A DNA stretch of 64,000 nt from an uncultured Oscillospiraceae bacterium (GCA_900544375.1 UQUZ01000010.1:1-64000); one strand, 5' to 3'. Positions 16,180-25,273 are shown, numbered from the stretch's first letter. Notes: generated by a model from the sequence alone, not told the origin. Program-made: numbers and translations.

Positions 16180-17460
16180 ATGGAAAAGAATTACCACATC
16201 AACACCAACTGCGTCCAGGCCGGCTATTCGCCTAAAAACGGCGAGCCGCGCGTGCTGCCGATCGTGCAGAGCACGACCTATAAATATGAATCGAGCGAGC
16301 AGATGGGCCGGCTCTTCGACCTGGAGGAAAACGGCTACTTTTACACCCGCCTGCAAAACCCCACCAACGACGCGGTTGCGGCGCGCATCACGGCGCTGGA
16401 GGGCGGCGTGGCCGGGATGCTCACCTCCTCCGGCCAGGCGGCAAACTTTTACGCCACCTTTAACGTGGCTTCTGCGGGCGACCACATCGTCAGCTCCACC
16501 GCGATCTACGGCGGCACATTCAACCTCTTTTCCGTCACGATGAAAAAGCTTGGCATCGATTTCACCTTCGTGCGCCCCGATGTGAGCGAAGAGGAATTAA
16601 ACGCAGCCTTCCGCCCCAACACAAAGGCGGTGTTTGCGGAGACGCTCTCCAACCCCTCCCTCGACGTGCTGGATATTGAGAAGTTTGCGAAGGCCGCACA
16701 TGCGCACGGCGTGCCGCTGATTGTGGATAACACCTTCCCCACCCCGATCAACTGCCGTCCCTTCGAATTTGGCGCGGATATTGTCACTCATTCCACCACG
16801 AAATATATGGATGGTCATGCCACCAGTGTCGGCGGCGCGATCATTGACAGCGGCAATTTCGACTGGACGCAGAACGATAAGTTCCCCGGCCTCACCACGC
16901 CGGATGAGAGCTATCATGGCGTGACCTACACGGAGCGCTTTGGCAAAGGCGCTTATATTACCAAGGCCACCGCACAGCTCATGCGCGACCTCGGCTCCAT
17001 CCCCTCCCCACACAATGCGTTCCTGCTGGGGATCGGGCTGGAAACGCTCTTCCTGCGTGTGCAGCGGCACTGTGAAAATGCGCAGAAGGTGGCGGAATTC
17101 CTGGAGGAGAACGAAAAGGTCGCATGGGTCAACTACCCGGGTCTTCCGAGCAACAAGGGTTTTGCGCTCGCGCAGAAATATATGCCGCACGGCACGAGCG
17201 GCGTGGTCTCCTTCGGCGTAAAGGGCGGCAGGGAAGCCGCAACCCGCTTCATGGATCATTTGGAGCTTGCCGCCATCGTCACCCATGTGGCGGACGCGCG
17301 CACCTGTGTGCTGCACCCCGCGAGCACGACGCACCGCCAGCTCACCGACGAGCAGCTTGATGCGGCGGGCGTGGGGCCGGATCTAATCCGGCTATCCGTG
17401 GGCATTGAGTATGTCGACGATATCATCGCGGATCTCCGGCAGGCGCTGGAGCAGGCATAA
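16180..17460 (+). CDS. metY: O-acetylhomoserine aminocarboxypropyltransferase/sulfhydrylase
   Basis: 426 residues of the Cys/Met-metabolism PLP enzyme family. It makes homocysteine (with sulfide) or methionine (with methanethiol) from O-acetylhomoserine. Seen: VLPIVQSTTYKYESSEQMGRLF, YTRLQNPTNDAVAARITALEGG, SSGQAANFY, and HSTTKYMDGH with the PLP lysine at Lys208; the NKGFALAQKYMPHGTSGVVSF insertion separates MetY-type enzymes from cystathionine synthases. An in-frame GTG one codon earlier has better spacing from AAAGGA (7 rather than 10 bases). It follows the apgM-like gene closely and ends before two hairpins. No SAM riboswitch is visible upstream. Confidence 0.93.
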   Translation: MEKNYHINTNCVQAGYSPKNGEPRVLPIVQSTTYKYESSEQMGRLFDLEENGYFYTRLQNPTNDAVAARITALEGGVAGMLTSSGQAANFYATFNVASAGDHIVSSTAIYGGTFNLFSVTMKKLGIDFTFVRPDVSEEELNAAFRPNTKAVFAETLSNPSLDVLDIEKFAKAAHAHGVPLIVDNTFPTPINCRPFEFGADIVTHSTTKYMDGHATSVGGAIIDSGNFDWTQNDKFPGLTTPDESYHGVTYTERFGKGAYITKATAQLMRDLGSIPSPHNAFLLGIGLETLFLRVQRHCENAQKVAEFLEENEKVAWVNYPGLPSNKGFALAQKYMPHGTSGVVSFGVKGGREAATRFMDHLELAAIVTHVADARTCVLHPASTTHRQLTDEQLDAAGVGPDLIRLSVGIEYVDDIIADLRQALEQA

Positions 17461-17475
17461 CACGGTTGTGAAAGA

Positions 17476-17512
17476 AAGCACCGTTTCTATCAGCCGGATA
17501 GAAACGGTGCTT
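17476..17512. repeat. Perfect 16-bp hairpin after metY
   Basis: AAGCACCGTTTCTATC and its exact reverse complement around a 5-base loop, without a T run. It is the first of two consecutive hairpins between convergent genes and could protect the mRNA 3' end or act as a backup terminator. Confidence 0.7.
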
Positions 17513-17520
17513 CTGGTATG

Positions 17521-17566
17521 AGAGGCTGCTGCAACATGCGTTTGCAGCAGCCTCTTCGTGTTTTTT
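17521..17566. terminator. Strong terminator between metY and the lipoprotein gene
   Basis: AGAGGCTGCTGCAA and TTGCAGCAGCCTCT form a perfect 14-bp stem, followed within five bases by six T on the plus strand. It can serve both convergent genes. Confidence 0.88.
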
Positions 17567-17581
17567 CTATGATTCAGAGTT

Positions 17582-20230
17582 TTAGCCTTTTCTATCAAAC
17601 AGCCCCTTGAACCAGGCGACAACGCCGGATTCCTCCTGCGCCGGTGCCTGTGCCGGCTGTTGGCTTTCTGCCTTGATGCCATCTGTTTTCAGAATGAATT
17701 TTACATCTGTATCCATTCCATCCGCGGCCTGCGTATAAAGGCCGTACTCCTTGGAGAGATTGAGCCATGCCTGCACGCGCCCGAGTAGGGAGGAGGCCGC
17801 GTCGGCCGCATCGGTGTATTTGGAGAGCAGGCCTTGCTGCTCGATTTGATCGAGCGTTTTTACAATGCCGGAAGCCGTGCTGAGCGTTTCCGGCTGCGCC
17901 GCATTTTGCAGCGCCTTCATGATCTCGCTGCCGGAGGAGAGATCCGCCTGGATGCGCATCAGAGCGGCGACTGTTTTCGGCATGTTTTCAAGAGAAGCGC
18001 GCACGGCTGGATCATTGAGGTCGCCCGAGAGGGATTCGAGGATTGGGGCTGCATCCTTCAAATCCTGCGCAAGCGTGGGCAGCATCTTTGCGAATGCCTT
18101 TAGATGTGGGTTGGAGGCCGCCTGCATCACCTGTGCCAGCAGAGTGAGCTGGCCTGCGTTTGCCTCAAAATCCTGTTTCATCTGCATGAGCTGCTTTGCG
18201 GTTTTTTGCAGGTACTGCATGGTGCTTGTATCAGAGAGCAGATCGTTGAGGGAGGCGAGCTGATCCTTGTTTTTGGCAAGCTCGCCCGCCAGCGTTTGCA
18301 AATCCGGCAGAACGCCGGTGGCAAAGGTCAACAGGCTTTCCACCCGGTCAGGGCCGATTTGCTCCACTCTAGTACCCAGCGCCTCAGCTTCTTTGAGCAG
18401 TGCGGAAAGCTGCTTGGTGACGGAATCGGCAATCTCATCTTTCTGGGCAAGCTCCTTGCGGATCGTTTTCTGCACCGTGGTGACGATCAGGCGGGTGGGG
18501 GAGGCGAGCAGCACGCCGACGGAGCCTTTTTCTACCTTTGGCAGGAGCGTATCTTTCAGCTTTGCCGCGGTCTGGTCGTTTCGAGCGGCAATTTCGATGT
18601 AATCCTGAACGGTTTGCCGGTTCCCCTTTGCAATGGCGCCGTTGGCGGCGATCAGATCGTTTGCACTGGCATCGAGGATCGCCTGCACGCGTTGCGCGGA
18701 AACCCCTGTTTTTTCCGCCGCGATCTCCATGGCCTTTTTATCCACCAGCGCATCGACCATCACGCGGATATCATCCTCTGTGAGTGTGATGCCCTGCTTT
18801 TTGAGGGAATCAAGCAGGGAAGAAACCTCTTTGAGCAGCTTGACGGCATCCGTGCTGCTGCCCATCAGCTCGGTGAGAGTTTGAAGCTCCTCCTGGGAGG
18901 AGGCGAGCTTGCTCAGTAACCCGCTGGAGGAATCCAGCACACCGCTGAGGCTGTCGAGATTCCCCGCCGCGGAAAGGATCTGATCGAGCGGATCCAAATC
19001 GATCGATTGCAGGGCAACAACATCGATGAGCAGCTTCTGAATATTTTTGATCAGGCTGCTGTCAAGCAGCTGATTTGCGCAGGAGAGGAGCTTTGTGTCC
19101 CCTAGCAGCTGCGTAAGCTCCGCGGCGTCCGCATCCTTGGCAAGCTTGCCGACCAGGGCAAGATTCTCTTTGGTAAAATACTGCGGAAGAAGATCAAACA
19201 GTGCTTTCTCTTTCTCATAGATAGAGGTGAGCTCTTCCATGAGTGAGCGCATCTCCCGCATATTGTCGCCGTCGGTTAACAGGGAGCGCAGCACATGATC
19301 TGGGTCGAGCTGCTCCACCGCATTTTGCATATCGTTCAGGGCATACAGGCTCTTTTTGATTTCGCTGAGCTGGCCGGAGGCCTTGCTCAAATCAAGAGCG
19401 GGAATGTCGGTCGTCATGGCAAAATACATATTATCCAGCTCAAAATCCTTAACGTCTGCCGTTAGAGTAAAGGTTTCCGGGAAAGTGAGGCTTTTGAGCT
19501 CCTCTATGGGCATGGAGGCAAGATCCAGGCTGTCATGAAGGCCTGGCAGGGCGATGAATACGGCAAGCTGCTTGCTGCCGTCGCCCAGGGTAGCGCCATT
19601 TTCCATCTTGATATTTTGGAACTTCTCTTCCGGAAGGAGCATGCCGCCCAACGCGGCGACCGGTGTATAGATGACGGCCTCCCGCCCATTGATATTGACG
19701 GTATGCGGCTGGGTGTTTTTCATCTGGATTTCAATCTTCACCTTGCCGCTCTTACCCGCAAGATCCGAAGGCTCAATCTCGGCGCCGTCCAGATAGTAGC
19801 GGATCGAGATATCGACGGGCAGATCCTTTTGAGATTCGCCTTTATAATAGAGATCGGTGGAATCCATGTTCCAAGCGATCTGATTTCCTTTTTGCACAGG
19901 TTTTACATCGCTTTTGATATTTTGAATTCCGTCTAGATCGCTCTGGTCGGCCACCTGCACGCCTGCCTGCTCCGTATGGAGCCAATCTGTCACAATTTTT
20001 TTAGAAACGTTACCTTTTGCATCCATTGTAACATAGACCGTTTCAGATTTGCGGGTTTTTCCAGTATAGGGGGCATACGTTTGTAGACCTTGCCGCTCTA
20101 TGGCAGGGGGCTGCGTCGTGTCGTTTGTGCTTTCCTCCGGCTGCCCCTGCGCGCTGCATGCGCTCATCAGGAGGATGGAGGGCACGAGCACGGCACAGGT
20201 TAATTTTTGTATCAGATGCTTTGTTTTCAT
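17582..20230 (-). CDS. Large lipoprotein, putative partner of the MMPL transporter
   Basis: 882 residues. The N-terminus is a lipoprotein signal (basic MKTKHLIQK, hydrophobic stretch, LLMSAC with Cys25). Residues to about 300 resemble extracellular beta domains (VPVDISIRYYLDGAEIEPS-type segments); the rest, to about 840, is almost entirely alpha-helical with repeated Leu- and Ser-rich heptads such as LDSLKKQGITLTEDDIRVMV, suggesting a long coiled coil. Similar large helical exported proteins accompany MMPL or YhgE-type membrane proteins in Firmicutes; the function is unknown. ATG 20230 follows AAAGGAG by 11 bases. It begins 42 bases after the MMPL gene stop, so they are co-transcribed and presumably form one envelope complex. 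Confidence 0.75.
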   Translation of the reverse strand: MKTKHLIQKLTCAVLVPSILLMSACSAQGQPEESTNDTTQPPAIERQGLQTYAPYTGKTRKSETVYVTMDAKGNVSKKIVTDWLHTEQAGVQVADQSDLDGIQNIKSDVKPVQKGNQIAWNMDSTDLYYKGESQKDLPVDISIRYYLDGAEIEPSDLAGKSGKVKIEIQMKNTQPHTVNINGREAVIYTPVAALGGMLLPEEKFQNIKMENGATLGDGSKQLAVFIALPGLHDSLDLASMPIEELKSLTFPETFTLTADVKDFELDNMYFAMTTDIPALDLSKASGQLSEIKKSLYALNDMQNAVEQLDPDHVLRSLLTDGDNMREMRSLMEELTSIYEKEKALFDLLPQYFTKENLALVGKLAKDADAAELTQLLGDTKLLSCANQLLDSSLIKNIQKLLIDVVALQSIDLDPLDQILSAAGNLDSLSGVLDSSSGLLSKLASSQEELQTLTELMGSSTDAVKLLKEVSSLLDSLKKQGITLTEDDIRVMVDALVDKKAMEIAAEKTGVSAQRVQAILDASANDLIAANGAIAKGNRQTVQDYIEIAARNDQTAAKLKDTLLPKVEKGSVGVLLASPTRLIVTTVQKTIRKELAQKDEIADSVTKQLSALLKEAEALGTRVEQIGPDRVESLLTFATGVLPDLQTLAGELAKNKDQLASLNDLLSDTSTMQYLQKTAKQLMQMKQDFEANAGQLTLLAQVMQAASNPHLKAFAKMLPTLAQDLKDAAPILESLSGDLNDPAVRASLENMPKTVAALMRIQADLSSGSEIMKALQNAAQPETLSTASGIVKTLDQIEQQGLLSKYTDAADAASSLLGRVQAWLNLSKEYGLYTQAADGMDTDVKFILKTDGIKAESQQPAQAPAQEESGVVAWFKGLFDRKG

Positions 20231-20272
20231 GGGAATCGCCACTCCTTTCATGGCTTGCAGCCATATGCAAAA

Positions 20273-22435
20273 TCACTTCGTTTTTTTTGATTCGGATTGA
20301 TTGCCGCCAGAAGAATCGACTGGCGAGGGCCGGCCGTTTGCTTTTTTGCTGCGGCCATTTGGCTTTGTGCCACTCCAGCTGAGGCTGGTTTTGGAGATGA
20401 TCCTTTCGCAAACAAGCAGCAAAGGCGTCAGGAAGAAGAAAATGACAATTGCACTGATCACCGAGCCGCGAGCGAGCATAGAGCAAATGCTCTTGATCAT
20501 TTCGATGTTGCAGGTCAGATACACACCGAAGGTGGCGCAGAAGAAAACCAGCGCGCTCGACATAATGGAGCGGTCGGCGGCATTGGCTGCAATGCGCATG
20601 GCATTCATGCGGTCGTGCCCGCGTTGCAGTTCCTCCCGGAAGCGAGTGGTCAACAGGATGGCATAGTCCACCGTTGCACCCAGCTGCACACAGCTGATCA
20701 CGGTAGGTGCAATGAAGGGGATGACGGTGCCGGTAAAAAAGGGAATCGCCTCGTTGATGAAAATAGCGAGCTCAATGCTGCCTACGACGACGATGGGGAT
20801 CGTGAGCGATTTAAAACAGATCGCAACGATGATAAAGATCGCCAGCGTGGAAAGGATGCTGGTAACGATAAAATCCTTATCCGCGATTGTGGTCAAATCC
20901 TTTGTCAGCGGGCCTTCGCCCGTAATCATACCGCCGCTGTCATAGGATTTAACGATTGCCGTCATCTCATCAATCTGTTCGTTTTCTTCCTCGGTGGCGG
21001 CGCTGAAGCTTGAGTTGATCATGAGCAGCTGCTTGCCGTCTTTTTTGCAAATCTCCTTGATTTCCTCCGGAACAAAGGAATCTTCGATCGCGGGGCCCAG
21101 GAATTTATTATAGGAAAGAACCGTTTCGATTCCATCCACTTGCTCCAGCTTTGCCGACATTTCGGTTAGCTTGCTGGCGGGAAGGGTATCGTCAACAATC
21201 ACAAAGTGCGTCGTTGCCATATTGAACGCATCCTTCATCTTGTTGAGTGATACGATGGAGGGAAGATCCTGCGGCAGCCCGCGGTCGATGTTATAATATT
21301 TTGTTACATTATTTTGGCCGATGCAGGCAGGAATTGCAATGAGAAGCCCAACTGCGATTAGCACACGGCGGTGCTTGAGAATGAAACTGTTCATTCTATT
21401 AAAGCTTGGGATCAGGCTCCTGTGCGTGAATCGGTGAATTGGTTTATCAAATGCAAGAATCAAAGCAGGCAGGACGATGACAACCGTGATAACGCCGAGC
21501 ACGACTCCCTTTGCCATGACGAGGCCGATATCACGGCCGAGGGTCAGCCGCATGAAGCACAGCGCCAGGAAGCCGAAGATCGTGGTAAGCGAGCTGCCTG
21601 ACAGGGAGAGGAAGGTATTTGATACGGCGCGCGCCATGGCGTCCCGGTGGTCGCCGCCTTTTTCACGCTCCTCTTCATACCGATCCACGAGGAAAACCGA
21701 GTAGTCCATCGTAACACCCAATTGAAGAATGGCGGCGATGCACTGTGTGATATAGGAAATCTGGCCGAAGAAAATATTCGTGCCAAAGTTATAGACAACC
21801 GCCAGGCTCAGCCCCAATAACAATACCCACGGGAGAATCCAGGATTTTAGCGAGAGCGTCATGGCAACCATGGCAAGCGCGATGGCGATGGCAATGTAGA
21901 TGGGCGCTTCGCTATCGGCCAATTCTTTCGTATCCAGTGATATCGTGGAAAGGCCGCTTAAAAAGCACTGCTTGTTCATCAGGCTTCGGATTTCACCGAT
22001 GGCCTTCATCGTCTCCTCCGATGCACTGGAGTGGTCGTATTGGACGAGCATCATGGTGGCGTTTGTTTTTTGGCTGTAAAAAACGTTTTTAATTTCATCC
22101 GGAAGGATATCCTCCGGCACGCCGATGTCGAGAATATCATCGATCCAGGTGACCTGATGCACTCCTTCCACCTTCGACACTTTTTCCTTTAGGGCGGCAA
22201 CGTCCTTGGCGGGCATATTCTCCACGATCAGGACGGTGCTTGCGGAATTGTGAAAGGTTTCGTCCAGCACCTGCTGGCCTTTTACCGAATCAAGGTCATC
22301 CGGCAGATAAGAGAGAATATCATAATTGACATATGTGTTCAAATAGCCGATTGCACTGGGGATCAGCAATAGGAAGGCAATCACAAGAATCAGCTTTGTG
22401 TGATGGGTCAGCCACCGCGAAAACCGGTCGATCAT
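20273..22435 (-). CDS. MMPL/RND-family transporter
   Basis: 720 residues with the duplicated RND layout: a helix near the N-terminus (LILVIAFLLLIPSAIGYL), an exported domain of about 150 residues, five helices, then a second helix, exported domain and five helices. Family signatures include QLGVTMDYSVFLVDRYEEER and QLGATVDYAILLTTRFREEL, with the Asp residues expected to relay protons. Such pumps export lipids, lipopeptides or drugs. ATG 22435 has GAGGTG seven bases upstream; the tetR stop lies 33 bases before it. A Lys/Ser-rich cytoplasmic tail ends the protein. The substrate cannot be told from the sequence. Confidence 0.9.
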   Translation of the reverse strand: MIDRFSRWLTHHTKLILVIAFLLLIPSAIGYLNTYVNYDILSYLPDDLDSVKGQQVLDETFHNSASTVLIVENMPAKDVAALKEKVSKVEGVHQVTWIDDILDIGVPEDILPDEIKNVFYSQKTNATMMLVQYDHSSASEETMKAIGEIRSLMNKQCFLSGLSTISLDTKELADSEAPIYIAIAIALAMVAMTLSLKSWILPWVLLLGLSLAVVYNFGTNIFFGQISYITQCIAAILQLGVTMDYSVFLVDRYEEEREKGGDHRDAMARAVSNTFLSLSGSSLTTIFGFLALCFMRLTLGRDIGLVMAKGVVLGVITVVIVLPALILAFDKPIHRFTHRSLIPSFNRMNSFILKHRRVLIAVGLLIAIPACIGQNNVTKYYNIDRGLPQDLPSIVSLNKMKDAFNMATTHFVIVDDTLPASKLTEMSAKLEQVDGIETVLSYNKFLGPAIEDSFVPEEIKEICKKDGKQLLMINSSFSAATEEENEQIDEMTAIVKSYDSGGMITGEGPLTKDLTTIADKDFIVTSILSTLAIFIIVAICFKSLTIPIVVVGSIELAIFINEAIPFFTGTVIPFIAPTVISCVQLGATVDYAILLTTRFREELQRGHDRMNAMRIAANAADRSIMSSALVFFCATFGVYLTCNIEMIKSICSMLARGSVISAIVIFFFLTPLLLVCERIISKTSLSWSGTKPNGRSKKANGRPSPVDSSGGNQSESKKTK

Positions 22436-22468
22436 GCGGCAACACCTCGTTTTCTATACAAAATCAAG

Positions 22469-23080
22469 TTAACGAATCATTCTGCGTATGGCGTCATAGA
22501 GCGCCGGCTTTATTTCAGAAAGCTTGTAGGGCTTTTGGTACAAAATAGCGTCGCTGCAAACGGAGCCGGTCATTTCGATGATGATGTAAAGCGTCTGCTC
22601 TGCCTGTTCGCGTGACTTGCCCCGCTGCATCAGGCGCTCTATCACAGAGTCTACTATCGGGCCAAGCTCGCCATCCCTCAAATATTCCATAACGGAAAGG
22701 CTGGCGGATAACTTTTTGTGGATCAGCAGCACCAGATCATGGTTTTTCTCAAGAGAATCGATGAGCCGGGAGGCGAAAAAAAGAATGCCCTCTTCCAACT
22801 CAGGCTGCTCAGTTTGATATTTTTCTCCAAGCTCCCGCAGGGCCGCACGGACGAGCACGGTGCTTTTATACAGAACGATCTGGTCAAGCAGATCATATTT
22901 ATCATGGAAATAGAGGTAGAAGGTGCCCTTTGCCACGCCTGCCTTTTTAACCACTTCGTCAATTGCGGTAGCGTGCACGCCTTTGCTAACAAAGAGATTA
23001 TAGGCTTCCTCAATCATTCGAATACGCTTTGCGCTTTTTTTATTCTCCAATGCCGGTTTTGATGTTCCCTGGGTTTCCAC
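22469..23080 (-). CDS. TetR family transcriptional regulator
   Basis: 203 residues. The N-terminal helix-turn-helix domain is clear: RIRMIEEAYNLFVSKGVHATAIDEVVKKAGVAKGTFYLYFHDKYDLL. The C-terminal helical domain would bind a ligand. The start is taken as GTG at 23080 with AAGGAGG seven bases upstream; the frame is open further but without a ribosome binding site. It is the first gene of the tetR-MMPL-lipoprotein operon, and two TGACGA-A-TCGTCA palindromes over the presumed promoter suggest autoregulation. The natural inducer is probably a compound exported by the pump. Confidence 0.9.
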   Translation of the reverse strand: METQGTSKPALENKKSAKRIRMIEEAYNLFVSKGVHATAIDEVVKKAGVAKGTFYLYFHDKYDLLDQIVLYKSTVLVRAALRELGEKYQTEQPELEEGILFFASRLIDSLEKNHDLVLLIHKKLSASLSVMEYLRDGELGPIVDSVIERLMQRGKSREQAEQTLYIIIEMTGSVCSDAILYQKPYKLSEIKPALYDAIRRMIR

Positions 23081-23339
23081 ATTTTTTCCTCCTTCCAAGG
23101 GCCGCCGTTCTAATAGCGCTTCATTTGAATCGTGTTCATTATTTCTAGATAAAACAGCTTTAAAACCGTATATAATAAATGATAAACAACGCAGTCCAAT
23201 CCTCCTTTCACACAATAATCATCATATGTGCGGTAGCTCCAGCGCTTCCAATAGGGCTGTAGGTGGCGTTTTCGTGGTTGCCTTTGCTCAAAAAAGTGTG
23301 GTGTTGCAGCAAAGGCATTCTTTTTCCAACAATCAGGAA

Positions 23340-23352
23340 TGACGAATCGTCA
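23340..23352. promoter_or_regulatory. Candidate TetR operator, copy 1
   Basis: TGACGA-A-TCGTCA, a 13-base palindrome around a single central base, lying about 13-25 bases after the expected transcription start of the tetR operon. Confidence 0.7.
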
Positions 23353-23371
23353 TTTATCTTTTCAAGAGGCA

Positions 23372-23400
23372 ACGATAACACTAAACTGACGAATCGTCAA
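23372..23400 (-). promoter_or_regulatory. Promoter of the tetR-MMPL-lipoprotein operon
   Basis: On the minus strand TTGACG (23400-23395), a 17-base spacer, and TATCGT (23377-23372). The -35 box is part of operator copy 2, so repressor binding would block polymerase. The leader to the GTG start is about 285 bases. Confidence 0.7.
23387..23399. promoter_or_regulatory. Candidate TetR operator, copy 2
   Basis: An exact second copy of TGACGA-A-TCGTCA, 47 bases centre to centre from copy 1, overlapping the -35 box of the minus-strand promoter. About 60 bases separate it from the proC -35 box on the other strand. Confidence 0.72.
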
Positions 23401-23457
23401 TCTTTTAAACGAGATATTCACAAAAATTTAATATGATATATTAGAAATAAGATGGCA

Positions 23458-23486
23458 TTGTAAATAGAATAAAAATATGATATGAT
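23458..23486 (+). promoter_or_regulatory. Promoter of proC
   Basis: TTGTAA, a 17-base spacer and TATGAT, 35 bases before the proC start codon. Confidence 0.6.
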
Positions 23487-23521
23487 TTTTTGTATCATCT
23501 GCTTGGAAGGAAGGCTGTTCT

Positions 23522-24319
23522 ATGACAATTGGATTCATTGGCGGCGGCAATATGGCTGGCGCAATCATCAAAGGCCTGCTCGCTGCTTCCCTTTACCGTC
23601 CGGAGGAGGTTTTCGTGACGGATATTACACCGGAGCGCTCCAAAGACTGTGCGAAACGGCTTGGCGTGGCAGCAGCGGATACTGCCGAAGCGCTCATTGA
23701 GCATGCCGACACAGTGGTGCTGGCTGTGAAGCCCGGGGTGTTCCCTTCCTTGTTGCCGAGCATTGCCCCCTACTTGCAAGAAAAAAATCCGCTGGTGATT
23801 TCCATCGCGGCTGGAAAAACGCTTGGTTTTATTGAAGAAGTACTTGGCTTTTCACCCGCGCTTGTGCGGGTGATGCCCAATATTAACGCGAAGGTAGGGG
23901 CGGCAATGAGCGCATTCTGTGCGAATCAGCAGGTAACACAGGAGCAAAAAAAGCTTGTGGCGCGTTTGTTTTATGCCATTGGGCAGGTCAAAGAGCTTGA
24001 TGAGGCATTTTTTCCTCTGTTTGGCGTAATTGCAGGCAGTGCGCCCGCGTTTGCCTATCTCTTCATCGATTCACTGGCCCGTGCGGCGGTAAAGAATGGG
24101 ATGCAGAAACAAGTGGCTTTGGAAATTGCGGCGCAGACGGTTCTAGGCAGTGCAAAGCTGATTTTGGAGGGCGGAGAGCATCCGTGGGCGCTGATTGATC
24201 AAGTTTGTTCCCCGGGCGGCACAACGATTGAGGGGATTGCTGCATTGCAGGACGCCGGGTTTGAAGCAGGGGTACGAAAATCGGTGGACGCAGCGCTGGA
24301 GAAGGATCGGAGGCTATAA
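23522..24319 (+). CDS. proC: Pyrroline-5-carboxylate reductase
   Basis: 265 residues. It performs the last step of proline synthesis, NAD(P)H-dependent reduction of pyrroline-5-carboxylate. The Rossmann start MTIGFIGGGNMAGAIIKGLL binds the nucleotide; VLAVKPGVF, ALVRVMPNINAKVGAAMS and the C-terminal signature SPGGTTIEGIAALQDAGFEAGV are family hallmarks. ATG with AAGGAAGG seven bases upstream. It has its own promoter and terminator and is not linked to proA or proB here. Confidence 0.95.
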   Translation: MTIGFIGGGNMAGAIIKGLLAASLYRPEEVFVTDITPERSKDCAKRLGVAAADTAEALIEHADTVVLAVKPGVFPSLLPSIAPYLQEKNPLVISIAAGKTLGFIEEVLGFSPALVRVMPNINAKVGAAMSAFCANQQVTQEQKKLVARLFYAIGQVKELDEAFFPLFGVIAGSAPAFAYLFIDSLARAAVKNGMQKQVALEIAAQTVLGSAKLILEGGEHPWALIDQVCSPGGTTIEGIAALQDAGFEAGVRKSVDAALEKDRRL

Positions 24320-24695
24320 GGCCGCAGAAGAAGAAAAAACACTGCGCTGTGCTTTTTTCCATGTGATTGGTTGGTTTGCTTCCCCCTCTAGTCGTGGCAA
24401 AGGCAGTAAGGGTTGGTTATTTTTTATACGCATTTGGCAGCAAGCGTGAAAAACGGGCATATGATGAGAATTGCCCCCATCTGCGTGAAGAGACGCTTCA
24501 TCGGCTTACTTTAATGTGATAAGGGAAGTATAATGGCCTTCCTTTAGAACGTTTGACTACAAATCCATGGCATTTTTCTATATATTGCACAAAAAACGCA
24601 ATATGCAATTTACACAAACATCAGACCTTGAAAACGGTTTCGCTTGGGATACAAGCTGAATTTTCGCAAAATGGTCTATAACTCGCCATAAGTCG
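24320..24695. other. Intergenic region between proC and HPr gene
   Basis: No gene seen. It opens with the proC terminator hairpin and then contains AT-rich DNA without an open frame carrying a ribosome binding site, ending at the HPr promoter. Confidence 0.6.
24334..24358 (+). terminator. Terminator of proC
   Basis: A-rich arm with CAC pairs with GTGC and six T around a short GC loop, 15 bases after the proC stop. Confidence 0.6.
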
Positions 24696-24723
24696 TTGAC
24701 GGAGACAAGTTTTGTGATATAAT
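24696..24723 (+). promoter_or_regulatory. Promoter of the HPr gene
   Basis: TTGACG, a 16-base spacer and a perfect TATAAT, with the start codon about 48 bases further on. A strong constitutive-looking promoter. Confidence 0.8.
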
Positions 24724-24771
24724 ATGTAGCGAAGCAGACATGAAATTTGATTGTGTGGGAGATATATCATT

Positions 24772-25035
24772 ATGTATGTGAAAGACGTAACGGTTCAGAA
24801 TCAGGTCGGCCTGCACGCTCGTCCGGCAACCTTTTTTATCCAGAAGGCAAATGAGTACAAATCCTCCATTTGGGTGGAAAAAGAGGAGCGCCGCGTGAAT
24901 GCAAAGAGCTTGCTTGGCGTTCTTTCCCTCGGCATTATGGGCGGAACGAATATCCGGATCATTGCCGGCGGCCCCGATGAGGAGCAGGCGGTGGAAGGGC
25001 TGATCAAGCTTGTGGAATCTGGTTTCGCGGAGTAA
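24772..25035 (+). CDS. ptsH: HPr family phosphocarrier protein
   Basis: 87 residues, the normal HPr length. The phosphorylated histidine is His15 in GLHARPATFF, and Ser46 is present in NAKSLLGVLSLGI, the site used by HPr kinase in Firmicutes. It could therefore serve both phosphotransferase sugar uptake and catabolite control; no ptsI is adjacent. The ATG at 24772 (MYVKDV) gives the family N-terminus with GGGAGA upstream. Monocistronic: own promoter and a strong terminator. Confidence 0.92.
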   Translation: MYVKDVTVQNQVGLHARPATFFIQKANEYKSSIWVEKEERRVNAKSLLGVLSLGIMGGTNIRIIAGGPDEEQAVEGLIKLVESGFAE

Positions 25036-25126
25036 TCTTTCGGAGAAAACCGACCGTTTTCTTTCAGCCCTGTCTAGGATGGGCGCCTGTTTTTAGGCGT
25101 GGACAGGCTCGAAAAGTGCATGAATG

Positions 25127-25171
25127 AAAAAACAAAGGCTCTGTTTGGCAAAAGCAGAGCCTTTGTTTTTT
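25127..25171. terminator. Bidirectional terminator after the HPr gene
   Basis: Six A, ACAAAGGCTCTG, an 11-base loop, CAGAGCCTTTGT and five more T. A second stem (CCTGTC/GACAGG with CGCCT/AGGCG) lies just upstream at about 25067-25107. The element serves HPr and the convergent DUF1836 gene. Confidence 0.88.
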
Positions 25172-25273
25172 ATTCTATTATTAAAAAACAAAATACACAG
25201 GCTATGGATGCGGCCTGCGCATTTGGTGATATGGAATTCTGGCCACCCTGACTCACACAAGGGGAAGCGCCCC

